Counted from the first letter of the stretch, positions 29,201-38,180 are shown. The stretch: 64,000 nucleotides of DNA from an uncultured Scytonema sp. (GCA_937873135.1 CALMVQ010000089.1:42243-106242), one strand, 5' to 3'. The notes: generated from the sequence alone by a model not told the origin. Numbers and translations: made by a program.

Positions 29201-32200
29201 AAGCTAGGGATGACTATGATGCCTTGCTCAAGGAACTTAGCGTATTGGATTTGATCCCAAGTGCGATCGCCCATTTTTGGAGTCTTACGCGGAACGTTTT
29301 GGAAGAATCACCGCATCAGTTCTTTGATGAATGTCAAAATTTAGGTTTCTATAGTCTGCTTTTTCTAGCGCAGGCGTTGGGAAAACAGGAAATTACTCAT
29401 TCCCTCCAAATTCTAGTGGTAACCAACAATGTGCAGGAAGTGAATGGCGATGAAAATTTGTGCCCCGAAAAGGCAACTGTCTTGGGAATATGTAAGGTTA
29501 TTCCGCAAGAGTACAGTAACATTACCTGCCGTAGTATTGATGTAGTCATTCCAGAATCAGGAACTTCCCAGGAAAATCAACTTATAGATCAACTCCTAGC
29601 AGAATTTACTCATCATGCTTCTGAGAACGTGGTTGCCTACCGTAGCAAGCATCGATGGGTGCAAACTTTTGATCCAGTGCAACTGGAGAAACCAGAGTCG
29701 GGAACAATTCCCTTAAAATTTGGGGGAGTGTACCTAATTACTGGTGGACTTGGAGGCATTGGCTTAGTACTGGCAGAATATTTAGCCCAAACAATTTGTG
29801 CCAAACTGATTCTAACAGGGCGTTCAGGTCTTCCCCCAGAAAAAGAATGGTCCCAATGGCTGGCAACTCATGATCACAACGATGATATTAGCCGCAAAAT
29901 TAAGAAAGTACAGGCATTAGAGGCGTTAGGTGCCGAGGTTCTAGTTTGCAGTGCTGATATTGCTCATGAAGAACAAATGCGAGCAGTGATGACTCAGGCA
30001 TCAAAGCGCTTTGGTCAAATTCATGGTGTCATTCATGCAGCAGGGATAAAGTTGTATCGCACTCTTCGACAGATAAGTCGAACTGAATGTGAAAGTCAAT
30101 TACGCTCAACAGGCTATGGACTGTTTGTATTAGAAAAGATTCTACAGGGAAGAGAGCTTGATTTCTGTCTGCTAGTATCATCATTATCATCTGTTTTAGG
30201 GGTACTGGGAATGGCTGCCTATCCGGCAGCGCACATTTTCACTGATGCTTTTGTACACAAACATAACCAAACAAGCTCTGTTTCCTGGATCAGCATCAAT
30301 TGTGATAATTGGCAAACTCAAGAATCTTCTGAATTAGCGACTACACTCAGAGACATTGACTTTAGGATGACACGCCTTGAAGGTCTGGAGGCTTTTCAAC
30401 ATGTCTTATCCTTGAGTAAAGTCAATCAAGTTGTTGTCTCAGTGGTGGATTTACAAGCTAGGATAGAAAAATGGATTAAACCTAAAATTCACAGAGATTC
30501 TAAACTAACTGAAAAAGCAAGTTCTTCCTTATTTTACTCCAGACCCAATCTACAGAATGCCTATGTTGCTCCCAGAAATGAGGTGGAGCAAATAATTTCA
30601 AAGATTTGGCAAGAACTCCTCGGTATTAAACAGGTAGGCATCCACGACAACTTTTTTGAGTTGGGCGGTGACTCCGTCCTTGGTATTCAAGTCAGTGCCA
30701 AAGCCGCTCGAGCGGGTTTTCGGCTTACCCCTCAGCAGTTGTTTGAACACCAGACAATTGCTGAATTGGCAATTATGGCGAGTACAAGCCAAGCCATACA
30801 GGCAGAACAGGGCTTAGTAACTGGTTCGCTGCCTCTTACGCCCATCCAGCATTGGTTCTTTGAACAGAATCAGCCCCAAGCGCACCACTGGAACCAGGCA
30901 GTTTTGCTAGAGGTGCTACAAGTCCTCGATCCAATTTTGTTGGAGCAGGCATTTCGGCAAATACTAATGCACCACGATGCACTTCGCCTGAGGTTTATGC
31001 ACTCTGAATCTGGCTGGCAGCAGGTCAACGCTAGCCCCGAAGAAATGATACCGTTTACACGGCTAGATTTGTCGGCACTCTCAACAGAGTTTCAAAAATC
31101 TGCTATTGAGGCAACCGCCGCAGAAATACAAGCCAGTCTGAACCTGTTAACTGGACCGATTGTCCGGTTTGCCCTCTTTGAACTGGGTGCCAACTCTTCA
31201 AGCCGTCTGCTAGTCGTCATCCACCACTTGGCGGTAGATGTTGGCTCTTGGCGGATCTTGTTAGAAGATATCCAGACTGCTTATCAGCAACTTAGTGAAG
31301 AGCAGGCAATTCAGCTTCCGCAGAAAACAACCTCCTTTAAACAGTGGTCTTTTCAACTAAAGGAGTACGCTCACTCAACCAAGCTACAGCAAGAGATGGA
31401 TTACTGGCTGAGCGAACTTCACAAACAAGTTTCCTGCCTACCTATGGATTATCCTAGGGGCATTAACACTGTAGCATCAGTTCAAACAGTATCAGTAGCG
31501 ATGAACGCAGAAGAGACTCAAGCGCTGCTACAGGAGATTCCATCGGTCTATCGTACCAATACACAAGAGGTTCTGCTCACTGCTCTTGCACAAGCTTTTG
31601 CACAATGGACAGGTGTAAATTCGCTGTTGGTTGATCTGGAAGGAAATGGGCGGGAAGTAACTATAGATAATGTGGATATATCGCGGACGGTAGGTTGGTT
31701 CACTACTATTTATCCTGTACTTTTGGATTTAGAGAATGCTAACAATCCAGGCGATGCATTGAAAATCGTCAAGGAGCAACTTCGTTGCATTTCTAATGAA
31801 GGCATTAATCTTGGAGTGCTACGCTACCTGAGTGAAGATGCGGCAGTTACTGAGAAAATTCGGTCACTTCCCCAAGCAGAGGTGATTTTCCTCTACCTTG
31901 GTCAGTTTAGTAAAAGTTTGTCTCAGTCAAGTTTGTTCAAAGCGACTAGAGAATTCAGTGGATCGGATCGCAATCCACAAGGAATTCGTTCTCATCTGCT
32001 AGAGGTTACTGGGTCAATTACTGAAGGTCAGTTGAGAGTGGATTGGAAATATAGCTTGAATGTGCATCGACGTGAAACAGTAAAGGAATTATCTCATAGT
32101 TTCGTACAAGTGCTAAGGTCTCTTATTACCCACTGTCAGTTTCCCGAAGCGGGAGGGTATACGCCTTCAGATTTTTCGGCAGCAAAGATAGATCAAGAAA

Positions 32201-32253
32201 ATTTGAGTAAGTTGCTGGCTCAGGCTGCTCAATCAGACGGGGGGAATTTTTAA
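26224..32253 (+). CDS. PKS module with epimerase: KS-AT(malonyl)-KR-T-E
   Basis: A 2009-residue hybrid. The ketosynthase (about 15-440) has the CSTS nucleophile (Cys185) and His at EAHGTGT and GHLDAAAG. The acyltransferase (about 535-830) has GHSIGE and HAFH, both malonyl-type. The ketoreductase (about 1165-1370) has TGGLGGIG and a Tyr in AAYPAAH, but the usual catalytic Lys (in the xPKVxG segment) reads Thr in STGYG, and the usual Asn is His. The carrier is NPRS-like, LGGDS at about 1483. An epimerization domain follows (about 1535-1975): LTPIQHWFFE, HHLAVDVGSW near 1666, EGNGRE near 1808. The tail YTPSDFSAAKIDQENL is a COM donor. It would extend the Ser residue by two carbons. An epimerase after a malonate-extended intermediate is hard to explain. 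The stop codon overlaps the next ATG (TAATG). Confidence 0.9.
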   Translation: MNDLHSPNSISQSEIAIIGMSGRFPGAKDVNTFWQNLRAGVESISIFSKQELESNGIDHTVLNSPSYVRARAVLEDVELFDASFFGFSAREAEIMDPQHRLFLECASEALESAGYDAETYRGAIAVYAGASISTYLLFNLYSNRDLLESVGSFQVLLGNNKDSLPTYVSYKLNLKGPSVNVQTTCSTSLVSVHLACQSLLSGECDIALAGGVSVRVPQKAGYFYQEGGISSPDGHCRAFDAKAQGTVSGDGVGIVVLKRLVNALADGDCIHAIIKGSAINNDGSVKVGYTAPSVDGQAAVISEAQAIAAIEPETVTYIEAHGTGTALGDPIEVAALTEAFRTRTEAKGFCAIGSLKTNIGHLDAAAGVAGLIKTVLALKHKLLPPSLHFEEPNPKIDFTNSPFYVKTSLSEWKTNGNPRRAGVSSFGIGGTNAHVVLEEAQRVKTSGESRSKQLLVLSAKTDSALDTATKNLVEHLKQHPDLNLADVAYTYHIGRRAFKHRRMVVCQNLEDAANALLTLDAKRVFTNFQESGEQPVVFMFSGQGSQYVNMGKQLYQSEPIFKEQIDDCSYLLEPHIRVDLRSLLYPKEQQYQDAAQQLLQTAIAQATLFVIEYSLAKLWMAWGVHPEAMIGHSIGEYVAATVAGVFSLEDALALVANRGKLMQQCKRGGMLSVQLPQQSVQPLLGRELSIAASNAPSYCVVSGTIQAVEQLQQQLQEKGVSCRRLHTNHAFHSQMMEPIIEPFTQLLQNVTLNPPKIPFISNVSGTWITATQAADPDYWVCHLRQPVRFNEGIAELLTTHERIFLEVGPGRTLSTFVKQHRTEELVALTSLRHPQEQQSDVAFLLNTLGRLWLFGVKIDWSGFYTHERRHRIPLPTYPFERQRYWIEANPEAALARVSQKSLDKKSNIADWFYIPSWKRSSQPVQGRYMASKPAQKLCWLVFVDTVEVGSQIAKRLELEGHNVITVTVGEQFTKLSECSTDRLCQRAYAINPQARDDYDALLKELSVLDLIPSAIAHFWSLTRNVLEESPHQFFDECQNLGFYSLLFLAQALGKQEITHSLQILVVTNNVQEVNGDENLCPEKATVLGICKVIPQEYSNITCRSIDVVIPESGTSQENQLIDQLLAEFTHHASENVVAYRSKHRWVQTFDPVQLEKPESGTIPLKFGGVYLITGGLGGIGLVLAEYLAQTICAKLILTGRSGLPPEKEWSQWLATHDHNDDISRKIKKVQALEALGAEVLVCSADIAHEEQMRAVMTQASKRFGQIHGVIHAAGIKLYRTLRQISRTECESQLRSTGYGLFVLEKILQGRELDFCLLVSSLSSVLGVLGMAAYPAAHIFTDAFVHKHNQTSSVSWISINCDNWQTQESSELATTLRDIDFRMTRLEGLEAFQHVLSLSKVNQVVVSVVDLQARIEKWIKPKIHRDSKLTEKASSSLFYSRPNLQNAYVAPRNEVEQIISKIWQELLGIKQVGIHDNFFELGGDSVLGIQVSAKAARAGFRLTPQQLFEHQTIAELAIMASTSQAIQAEQGLVTGSLPLTPIQHWFFEQNQPQAHHWNQAVLLEVLQVLDPILLEQAFRQILMHHDALRLRFMHSESGWQQVNASPEEMIPFTRLDLSALSTEFQKSAIEATAAEIQASLNLLTGPIVRFALFELGANSSSRLLVVIHHLAVDVGSWRILLEDIQTAYQQLSEEQAIQLPQKTTSFKQWSFQLKEYAHSTKLQQEMDYWLSELHKQVSCLPMDYPRGINTVASVQTVSVAMNAEETQALLQEIPSVYRTNTQEVLLTALAQAFAQWTGVNSLLVDLEGNGREVTIDNVDISRTVGWFTTIYPVLLDLENANNPGDALKIVKEQLRCISNEGINLGVLRYLSEDAAVTEKIRSLPQAEVIFLYLGQFSKSLSQSSLFKATREFSGSDRNPQGIRSHLLEVTGSITEGQLRVDWKYSLNVHRRETVKELSHSFVQVLRSLITHCQFPEAGGYTPSDFSAAKIDQENLSKLLAQAAQSDGGNF

Positions 32254-35200
32254 TGAAACAAGAGAATATTGAAGATATATACGAACTTTCACCGATGCAG
32301 CAGGGTATGCTTTTTCACACACTGGCTGCACCTAATTCGGGAGTGTATTTCGAGCAGTTTTGCTATACCTTGCAAACTCAGCTTAATGTCTCAGCTTTCT
32401 TGAAAGCTTGGCAGCGAGTTTTGGCACGGCACCCAATTTTGCGAACCTCCTTCTACTGGAAAAACCTTGATAAGCCATATCAAGTGGTGTATCGGCAAGT
32501 GGATCTGCCTTGGGAATTTCTTGACTGGCGCAAACTATCTTTACAGGAGCAACAAAGGCAGCTAGAAGCTTTCTTAAAAGCAGATCGCGAACGCGGCTTT
32601 GAACTTTCTCTAGCTCCATTGATACGCCTGGTATTGTTCCAGGTAACTGATGACACTTATCAATTTGTCTTCAGCTTTCACCACATACTGATGGAAGGTT
32701 GGTCTTTAACCTGGCTGTGGAAGGAATTCTATGGATTTTATCATGCCTTTAGTCAAAGTCAAGATTTACACCTGGAACGCCCCCGTCCCTACAGAGAGTA
32801 CATTGCTTGGCTACAGCAGCAAGACCTATCCAAAGCGGAAGCTTTCTGGCGCGAGACGCTCAAAGGATTCACGGTACCAACACCACTCGTGATGGCCAAA
32901 GCTTCGGGTAGCAACTCTTGTCAAGACGAAGACTATGATAGGCAACACACCCAGCTGTCGGCGACATTTTCCGCTGCCCTGAAATCTTTTGCTCAAAAGC
33001 ATCAGCTGACTTTGAACATACTGCTAAAGGGCGCTTGGGCGCTGCTTTTGAGCCGCTATAGCACTGAGTCAGATGTCGTTTTTGGAGCCACGTCTTCTGG
33101 TAGACCTGCTGCACTTGCGGAGGCAGAGTCTATGGTGGGACTCTTTATCAACACACTGCCACTGCGAGTACAAGTGCATAATGATGATTTCCTCCTGCCT
33201 TGGCTGAAAAAGCTTCAAGCCCAAGAAGTCCAGATGCGTCAGTACGAGTACAGTTCGCTGATACAGATCCAACAATGGAGTGAGATTCCCCGTGGTCAAC
33301 CACTATTCGAGAGCCTTTTAGTTTTTAATAACTATCTAGTAGATTCTACTCAAGACAAGCTAGCTCAAAGCATGCGGAGCAGCAAATATTGGTCATTTGA
33401 AAAGACTAATTATCCCCTCACTGTGGTAGTAGGAACTAGTTTAGAGTTAAGTATAATTATTGCATATGATACCCATCGCTTCGACAGCTCTATTATTAGT
33501 CGAATGTTGGGGCATTTAAAGACCTTGCTGGAAGCTATTGTTGCTAACCCCGCTTGGCGACTTCGGGACTTGCCGTTGCTGACTGCACAAGAAAGTTATC
33601 AGTTATTGATAGAGTGGAATGATACTCAGGTTAAATATCCACGACAGCAATCCATCCATCAGTTGTTTGAAGCTCAAGTTGAGCTAACACCGGATGCCAT
33701 AGCTGTAGTTTTTGAAGACCAACAGTTGAGCTACTGTGAACTAAATGCAAGAGCCAATCAACTGGGGCACCACCTGCACTCTCTGGGGGTGGAACCAGAA
33801 GTGCTAGTAGGAATTTGTGTGGAGAGAAGCTCCTTCGGAGCCGTTGCGCTAACGCTAGATATGGTTATTGGACTGTTGGGCATCCTTAAAGCGGGTGGAG
33901 CTTATGTACCCCTTGATCCAGCATATCCCCCAGAAAGATTAGCCTTCATATTGCAGAACGCTCAGATAACAGTGTTGCTGACTCAACAGCACCTAATGGA
34001 GAATTTCCCAGAATTTCAAACAAGGACTATTTGCCTAGACACAGATTGGGGAAGTATTGCCAAAGAAAGCCAACACAATTTCATGAGTGAGTGTACAACT
34101 GATAACTTGGCTTATATCATCTACACCTCTGGCTCAACAGGTCAACCCAAGGGTGTCTTAGTGAATCACGCCAATGTTGTCCGTCTATTGGCAGCAACAC
34201 AGTCCTGGTATAACTTTAACCAACAGGATGTCTTTTCACTGTTCCACTCAATTGCTTTTGATTTCTCAGTTTGGGAACTTTGGGGTGCCTTATTATATGG
34301 TGGGCGGCTAGTAATTGTACCATACTGGCTGAGTCGTTCACCACAAGAGTTCTACAAATTTTTGTTACAGCAGCAAGTGACAGTACTCAACCAGACGCCT
34401 TCTGCTTTTCGACAACTCATACAAGCAGAGGAATTGTTAGAATGTGTCCAACAGTTGAACCTGCGACTGGTGATTTTTGGTGGAGAAGCACTGGAACTTC
34501 AGAGCTTGAAACCGTGGTTCGAACGCCACGGTGACCAGTCTCCCCAGTTAGTCAATATGTACGGTATCACAGAAACGACTGTGCATGTTACCTACAAACC
34601 ACTGACGGTGGCAGATTTAAACCTTGGTTTAGGAAGTGTGATCGGTCGTCCAATTCCCGACTTACAAGTCTACGTGTTAGATCAACATCAGCAGCCAGTA
34701 CCCATCGGAGTTCCGGGTGAGATGTACATTGGTGGGGCAGGTTTAGCCCGAGGATATCTGAATCGTCCCGATTTAACTTGCCATTCGTTTATTCCCAACC
34801 CTTTTAGCTCCGAACCGAGTGCACGCCTTTATCGGTCTGGTGACTTAGGGCGTTACCTGCCTAATGGAGACATCGAATACTTAGGACGTATTGACCACCA
34901 AGTGAAGATTCGCGGCTTCCGCATTGAACTTGGAGAGATTGAGGCGGTGCTAGCTCAACACCCGGCGGTACTCGAGACTGTGGTGCTGGCGCGGGAGACT
35001 CAACCCAGTGAAAAGCAGTTGGTAGCTTATGTTGTCAAGAGTAAAGAGCAAATACCTACGACTAATGAACTGCGGAACTTCTTGAGAGAGAAGTTGCCTG
35101 AATATATGCTACCAGTGGTCTTCGTGTTCTTGGATGCGCTGCCCCTAACGCCCAATGGTAAAGTAAATCGCAAAGCATTGCCTGCACCCAATGCAACACA

Positions 35201-36926
35201 GCTATTATCCGAATCAAATTTTGCTGCTCCTGCCACACCAATAGAGCAAATGCTAGCAGGAATCTGGGCAGAGGTTCTTGGTCTTGAAAAAGTAGGCCTT
35301 CACAATAACTTTTTTGAGTTGGGAGGACACTCCTTGCTAGCGACTCGCGTAATTTCCCGCGTGCAGCAAGTTTTTCAGCAAGAACTGCCTTTACATCGCT
35401 TATTTGAACAACCAACAATAGCTAGACTAGCCAGGGAAATTGAAAAAGTCACCCAAGACAGCTTGGGAGTTGAAACAAAAACCATTGAGAGGATTTCCCG
35501 CTCACAAGAGTTACCCCTATCATTTGCCCAACAACGGTTATGGTTCCTTGCTCAGTTAGAACCAAACAACCCCTTCTACAATATTCCTGCTGCTGTTCGC
35601 CTAGAAGGACAATTGAATCTAAGCGCACTACAACAAAGTTTCAATGAAATTCTACGTCGCCACGAAGCATTGCGAACCAATTTCCAGACACTAGAAGGGC
35701 AACCCGTAGCAATCATCTCATCAGTCACATCACTACCGTTACTCATAATTGACATCAGTGAATTAGCTTCAAATCAACAACAAGCCTCAGTCAGAAAACT
35801 GGTAGATAAAGAAGCTCAACGACTTTTTAACCTCAACAGTGACTTGCTGCTACGAGTCAAACTACTGCGCCTGAGAGAACAAGAGCACATAGTACTACTG
35901 ACGATGCACCATATTGCCTATGACGGTTGGTCAACAAGCGTGCTAGTGCGTGAGTTGGCAACACTTTATCAAGCTTTTTACGAGCAGCAACCGTCACCGT
36001 TAGCTGAGCTGCCAATCCAATATGTAGACTTCGCAGCTTGGCAGGGGCAATGGCTACAAACTGAGATACTACAATTCCAGATAGCTTACTGGAAAAAGCA
36101 GTTAGAGGGCGCACCAACAGTACTGGAGTTACCCACTGACTACCCACGGGCCGCCGTTCAGACATTTCGGGGTGCTACCCATTTATTCGAGCTATCTGTT
36201 GAGCTATCACAAGCCATTAACAAATTGAGTCAACAGGAGGGATGCACTTTATTTATGACCCTGCTGGCTGCTTTTACGATTTTACTCTCGTGCTACAGTG
36301 GTCAGGAAGATATTGTCGTCGGCTCTCCCATTGCCAATCGTAACCGCGTCGAACTTGAGGGACTGATTGGGCTATTCCTTAATACGCTGGCATTGCGTAC
36401 AGATCTGTCAGGCGATCCTACCTTCTTGGAGTTACTCACAAGGGTACGCCAGGTAACCTTAGGAGCTTATTCTCACAAGGATCTGCCGTTTGAAAAGTTA
36501 GTACAGGAATTGGCCCCAAAGCGGAACCTCCGTTACAGTCCATTATTTCAAGTATGGTTCGCCCTTCAGAATGTACCGACGACAAAGCTGAAGCTTCCTG
36601 GACTGACTCTAAGCTTACTTGAGATTGACAACACAACGGTGCAATTTGATCTAGAGCTTTTCGTTTCAGAGGGAGTGGAAGGTCTTTCTGCTTGCTTTAA
36701 ATACAACACAGACTTGTTTAATGCTACAACGATCGCTCAAATGGCGAATCATTTTGAAATATTGTTACTAGACATTGTTGAGCAGCCCAATACTAGGTTA
36801 AAGGCTTTAGCAGAAAGACTCACCGAGGCAGACAGCCAACAGGCACTCGTCACAGCAAAAGAGTTCAAAAAAGCCGATCTCCAAATGTTAAAGAACATCA
36901 AGCGGAATAGACATCAAGAAAAATGA
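32253..36926 (+). CDS. NRPS: C-A(Thr)-T-C
   Basis: A 1557-residue protein that shares one base with the upstream stop codon. It opens with the COM acceptor/DCL-type start NIEDIYELSPMQQGMLFH. The first condensation domain has HHILMEG (about 144-150, Asp to Glu). The adenylation domain (about 460-985) has pocket D-F-W-N-I-G-M-V-H, the textbook threonine code, and carries an odd 8-residue insertion SFGAVALT at 527-534. The carrier is NFFELGGHS (Ser about 1027). A second condensation domain (about 1085-1520) has intact HHIAYDGWS near 1219 and is of LCL type. The protein stops there, so this last domain must condense Thr-peptide with a residue held on the separate module at 38181. That module lies past a stand-alone hydroxylase gene. 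Confidence 0.92.
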   Translation: MKQENIEDIYELSPMQQGMLFHTLAAPNSGVYFEQFCYTLQTQLNVSAFLKAWQRVLARHPILRTSFYWKNLDKPYQVVYRQVDLPWEFLDWRKLSLQEQQRQLEAFLKADRERGFELSLAPLIRLVLFQVTDDTYQFVFSFHHILMEGWSLTWLWKEFYGFYHAFSQSQDLHLERPRPYREYIAWLQQQDLSKAEAFWRETLKGFTVPTPLVMAKASGSNSCQDEDYDRQHTQLSATFSAALKSFAQKHQLTLNILLKGAWALLLSRYSTESDVVFGATSSGRPAALAEAESMVGLFINTLPLRVQVHNDDFLLPWLKKLQAQEVQMRQYEYSSLIQIQQWSEIPRGQPLFESLLVFNNYLVDSTQDKLAQSMRSSKYWSFEKTNYPLTVVVGTSLELSIIIAYDTHRFDSSIISRMLGHLKTLLEAIVANPAWRLRDLPLLTAQESYQLLIEWNDTQVKYPRQQSIHQLFEAQVELTPDAIAVVFEDQQLSYCELNARANQLGHHLHSLGVEPEVLVGICVERSSFGAVALTLDMVIGLLGILKAGGAYVPLDPAYPPERLAFILQNAQITVLLTQQHLMENFPEFQTRTICLDTDWGSIAKESQHNFMSECTTDNLAYIIYTSGSTGQPKGVLVNHANVVRLLAATQSWYNFNQQDVFSLFHSIAFDFSVWELWGALLYGGRLVIVPYWLSRSPQEFYKFLLQQQVTVLNQTPSAFRQLIQAEELLECVQQLNLRLVIFGGEALELQSLKPWFERHGDQSPQLVNMYGITETTVHVTYKPLTVADLNLGLGSVIGRPIPDLQVYVLDQHQQPVPIGVPGEMYIGGAGLARGYLNRPDLTCHSFIPNPFSSEPSARLYRSGDLGRYLPNGDIEYLGRIDHQVKIRGFRIELGEIEAVLAQHPAVLETVVLARETQPSEKQLVAYVVKSKEQIPTTNELRNFLREKLPEYMLPVVFVFLDALPLTPNGKVNRKALPAPNATQLLSESNFAAPATPIEQMLAGIWAEVLGLEKVGLHNNFFELGGHSLLATRVISRVQQVFQQELPLHRLFEQPTIARLAREIEKVTQDSLGVETKTIERISRSQELPLSFAQQRLWFLAQLEPNNPFYNIPAAVRLEGQLNLSALQQSFNEILRRHEALRTNFQTLEGQPVAIISSVTSLPLLIIDISELASNQQQASVRKLVDKEAQRLFNLNSDLLLRVKLLRLREQEHIVLLTMHHIAYDGWSTSVLVRELATLYQAFYEQQPSPLAELPIQYVDFAAWQGQWLQTEILQFQIAYWKKQLEGAPTVLELPTDYPRAAVQTFRGATHLFELSVELSQAINKLSQQEGCTLFMTLLAAFTILLSCYSGQEDIVVGSPIANRNRVELEGLIGLFLNTLALRTDLSGDPTFLELLTRVRQVTLGAYSHKDLPFEKLVQELAPKRNLRYSPLFQVWFALQNVPTTKLKLPGLTLSLLEIDNTTVQFDLELFVSEGVEGLSACFKYNTDLFNATTIAQMANHFEILLLDIVEQPNTRLKALAERLTEADSQQALVTAKEFKKADLQMLKNIKRNRHQEK
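33831..33854 (+). repeat. 24-base in-frame repeat insertion in the Thr adenylation domain
   Basis: Other adenylation domains here read ERS-L-(D/E)-M-V at this point. This one reads ERS, then SFGAVALT, then LDMV. The inserted DNA includes the self-complementary CTCCTTCGGAG and TTGCGCTAACG, which resembles the dispersed repeat seen at 45955-45985 (CGCTAACGCTGCGCTAACG). It looks like part of a small cyanobacterial dispersed repeat that landed in frame. Confidence 0.65.
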
Positions 36927-36931
36927 CGTAG

Positions 36932-36951
36932 GGGCGAACGGCTGTTCGCCC
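36932..36951. repeat. Intergenic 8-bp-stem hairpin, dispersed-repeat type
   Basis: GGGCGAAC (36932-36939) and GTTCGCCC (36944-36951) pair perfectly around GGCT. It lies between the C-A-T-C gene and the stand-alone hydroxylase gene. Sequences of this kind recur as intergenic repeats in Nostocales genomes. No T-run follows, so it is not a standard terminator, though it might stabilise the upstream message. Confidence 0.55.
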
Positions 36952-37018
36952 TGAACTCACCCATAATTAATTTTCTAATAACAACAGTCCATCAAAATTG
37001 TAAAGCGGAGAATGTGCA

Positions 37019-38074
37019 ATGAACGATCCAAAACTTGAAATAGTCGGTATTCCAAAGTTAGGATATGTCAAGCGTAAAGGTATCACCGTCTCTCAAGAAG
37101 GACCAATCAAGGTAGAGTGTTTACCATGCGGACAGTCTATCCCCCAGGTAGTCCAATCGGCTGTTGATGGAGTCAATCTAGTGGATTGGGCGGCCAGCAA
37201 TAGGGAATTTATTGAGACACTGTTGTTGAAACACAGAGCAATACTTTTCCGGAATTTCAATGTGAAGGCAATAACTGAGTTTGAGCAGTTTGTCAAGGCA
37301 ACTTCCAACGGCGAATTGTTGGAGTATCGCGATCGCTCGACGCCACGCACAACGCAAGGCAACCGAATTTACACATCAACAGTTCATCCAGCAGCTCAGC
37401 GGATTAATCTCCATAATGAAGGGACGTATTGGCTAAAATGGCCTTTGAAAATCTACTTTTGCTGCCTTTCCATCTCACAGCAGGGTGGCGAGACACCGAT
37501 TGCCGACGTGCGAAAAGTTTACCAACGTATTCATCCTGAGATTCGAGATCGATTTATTGAAAAGAAAATGATGCTTGTCCGGAATTACAATGATGGTTTC
37601 GGGCTGACGTGGCAAGATGTTTACCAGACTAACGACAGAGCTGAGGTGGAGAAGTATTGCCGCAACAATCTGATTGAATTCGAGTGGAAAGATGGCGATC
37701 GCTTGCAAACTTATCAAATTCGTCCAGCAGTTCAAAAACATCCCCAAACGGGTGAACTTCTTTGGTTCAATCACGCTGCCTTCTTTCACTACACCACGTT
37801 AGAGGCGAATATCCGCGAAGTCTTGCTTTCCGAGTTCAATGAGGATGGACTTCCTTATAACACCTATTACGGCGATGGAACAGCGATTAAACCGACTGAC
37901 GTTGAGCACATTTGCCAAGCTTATCAACAGGAAAAAGTGGTCTTTTCTTGGCAGGAAGGCGATATTTTGATGCTCGATAATATGTCGATCGCACATGGGC
38001 GGGAACCCTATGTCGGTGAACGACAAGTCGTAGTGGCTATGAGCGAAGCTTTTATCGGTTCAGACAGTTTATAG
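37019..38074 (+). CDS. Stand-alone SyrP/TauD-type Fe(II)/2OG amino-acid beta-hydroxylase
   Basis: A 351-residue oxygenase clearly paralogous to the C-terminal half of the protein at 15142 (shared YRDRSTPRT, TPIAD, NTYYGDG, AHGR). The iron ligands are HNE (His133, Glu135) and AHG (His326), with the basic 2-oxoglutarate contact near Arg335. It acts on a carrier-bound amino acid in the cytoplasm. It is encoded between a C-terminal condensation domain and a module that again opens with a degenerate condensation-like domain (PALCSD) and has a His-like pocket. Its expected product is therefore beta-hydroxy-His. Asp cannot be excluded. The start is the first ATG; a weak GGAG lies about 10 bases upstream. 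Confidence 0.9.
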   Translation: MNDPKLEIVGIPKLGYVKRKGITVSQEGPIKVECLPCGQSIPQVVQSAVDGVNLVDWAASNREFIETLLLKHRAILFRNFNVKAITEFEQFVKATSNGELLEYRDRSTPRTTQGNRIYTSTVHPAAQRINLHNEGTYWLKWPLKIYFCCLSISQQGGETPIADVRKVYQRIHPEIRDRFIEKKMMLVRNYNDGFGLTWQDVYQTNDRAEVEKYCRNNLIEFEWKDGDRLQTYQIRPAVQKHPQTGELLWFNHAAFFHYTTLEANIREVLLSEFNEDGLPYNTYYGDGTAIKPTDVEHICQAYQQEKVVFSWQEGDILMLDNMSIAHGREPYVGERQVVVAMSEAFIGSDSL

Positions 38075-38120
38075 AAAACTTGTGGCTTTGCTGATTTAAA
38101 GTATGAATTAGCACGCGCGT

Positions 38121-38136
38121 AAAGACGCAAAGACGC
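38121..38136 (+). repeat. Two tandem 8-base repeats AAAGACGC
   Basis: Two exact copies of AAAGACGC stand between the hydroxylase gene and the terminal NRPS gene, followed by an A-rich run. The same CGCAAAGACGC string appears near 14309 in the other cluster spacer, so it is probably a member of a dispersed short-repeat family. No regulatory role can be assigned. Confidence 0.45.
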
Positions 38137-38180
38137 AAAAAGTCGTTCAAATATAGTATAACTCATTAAAGGAGAAAATT

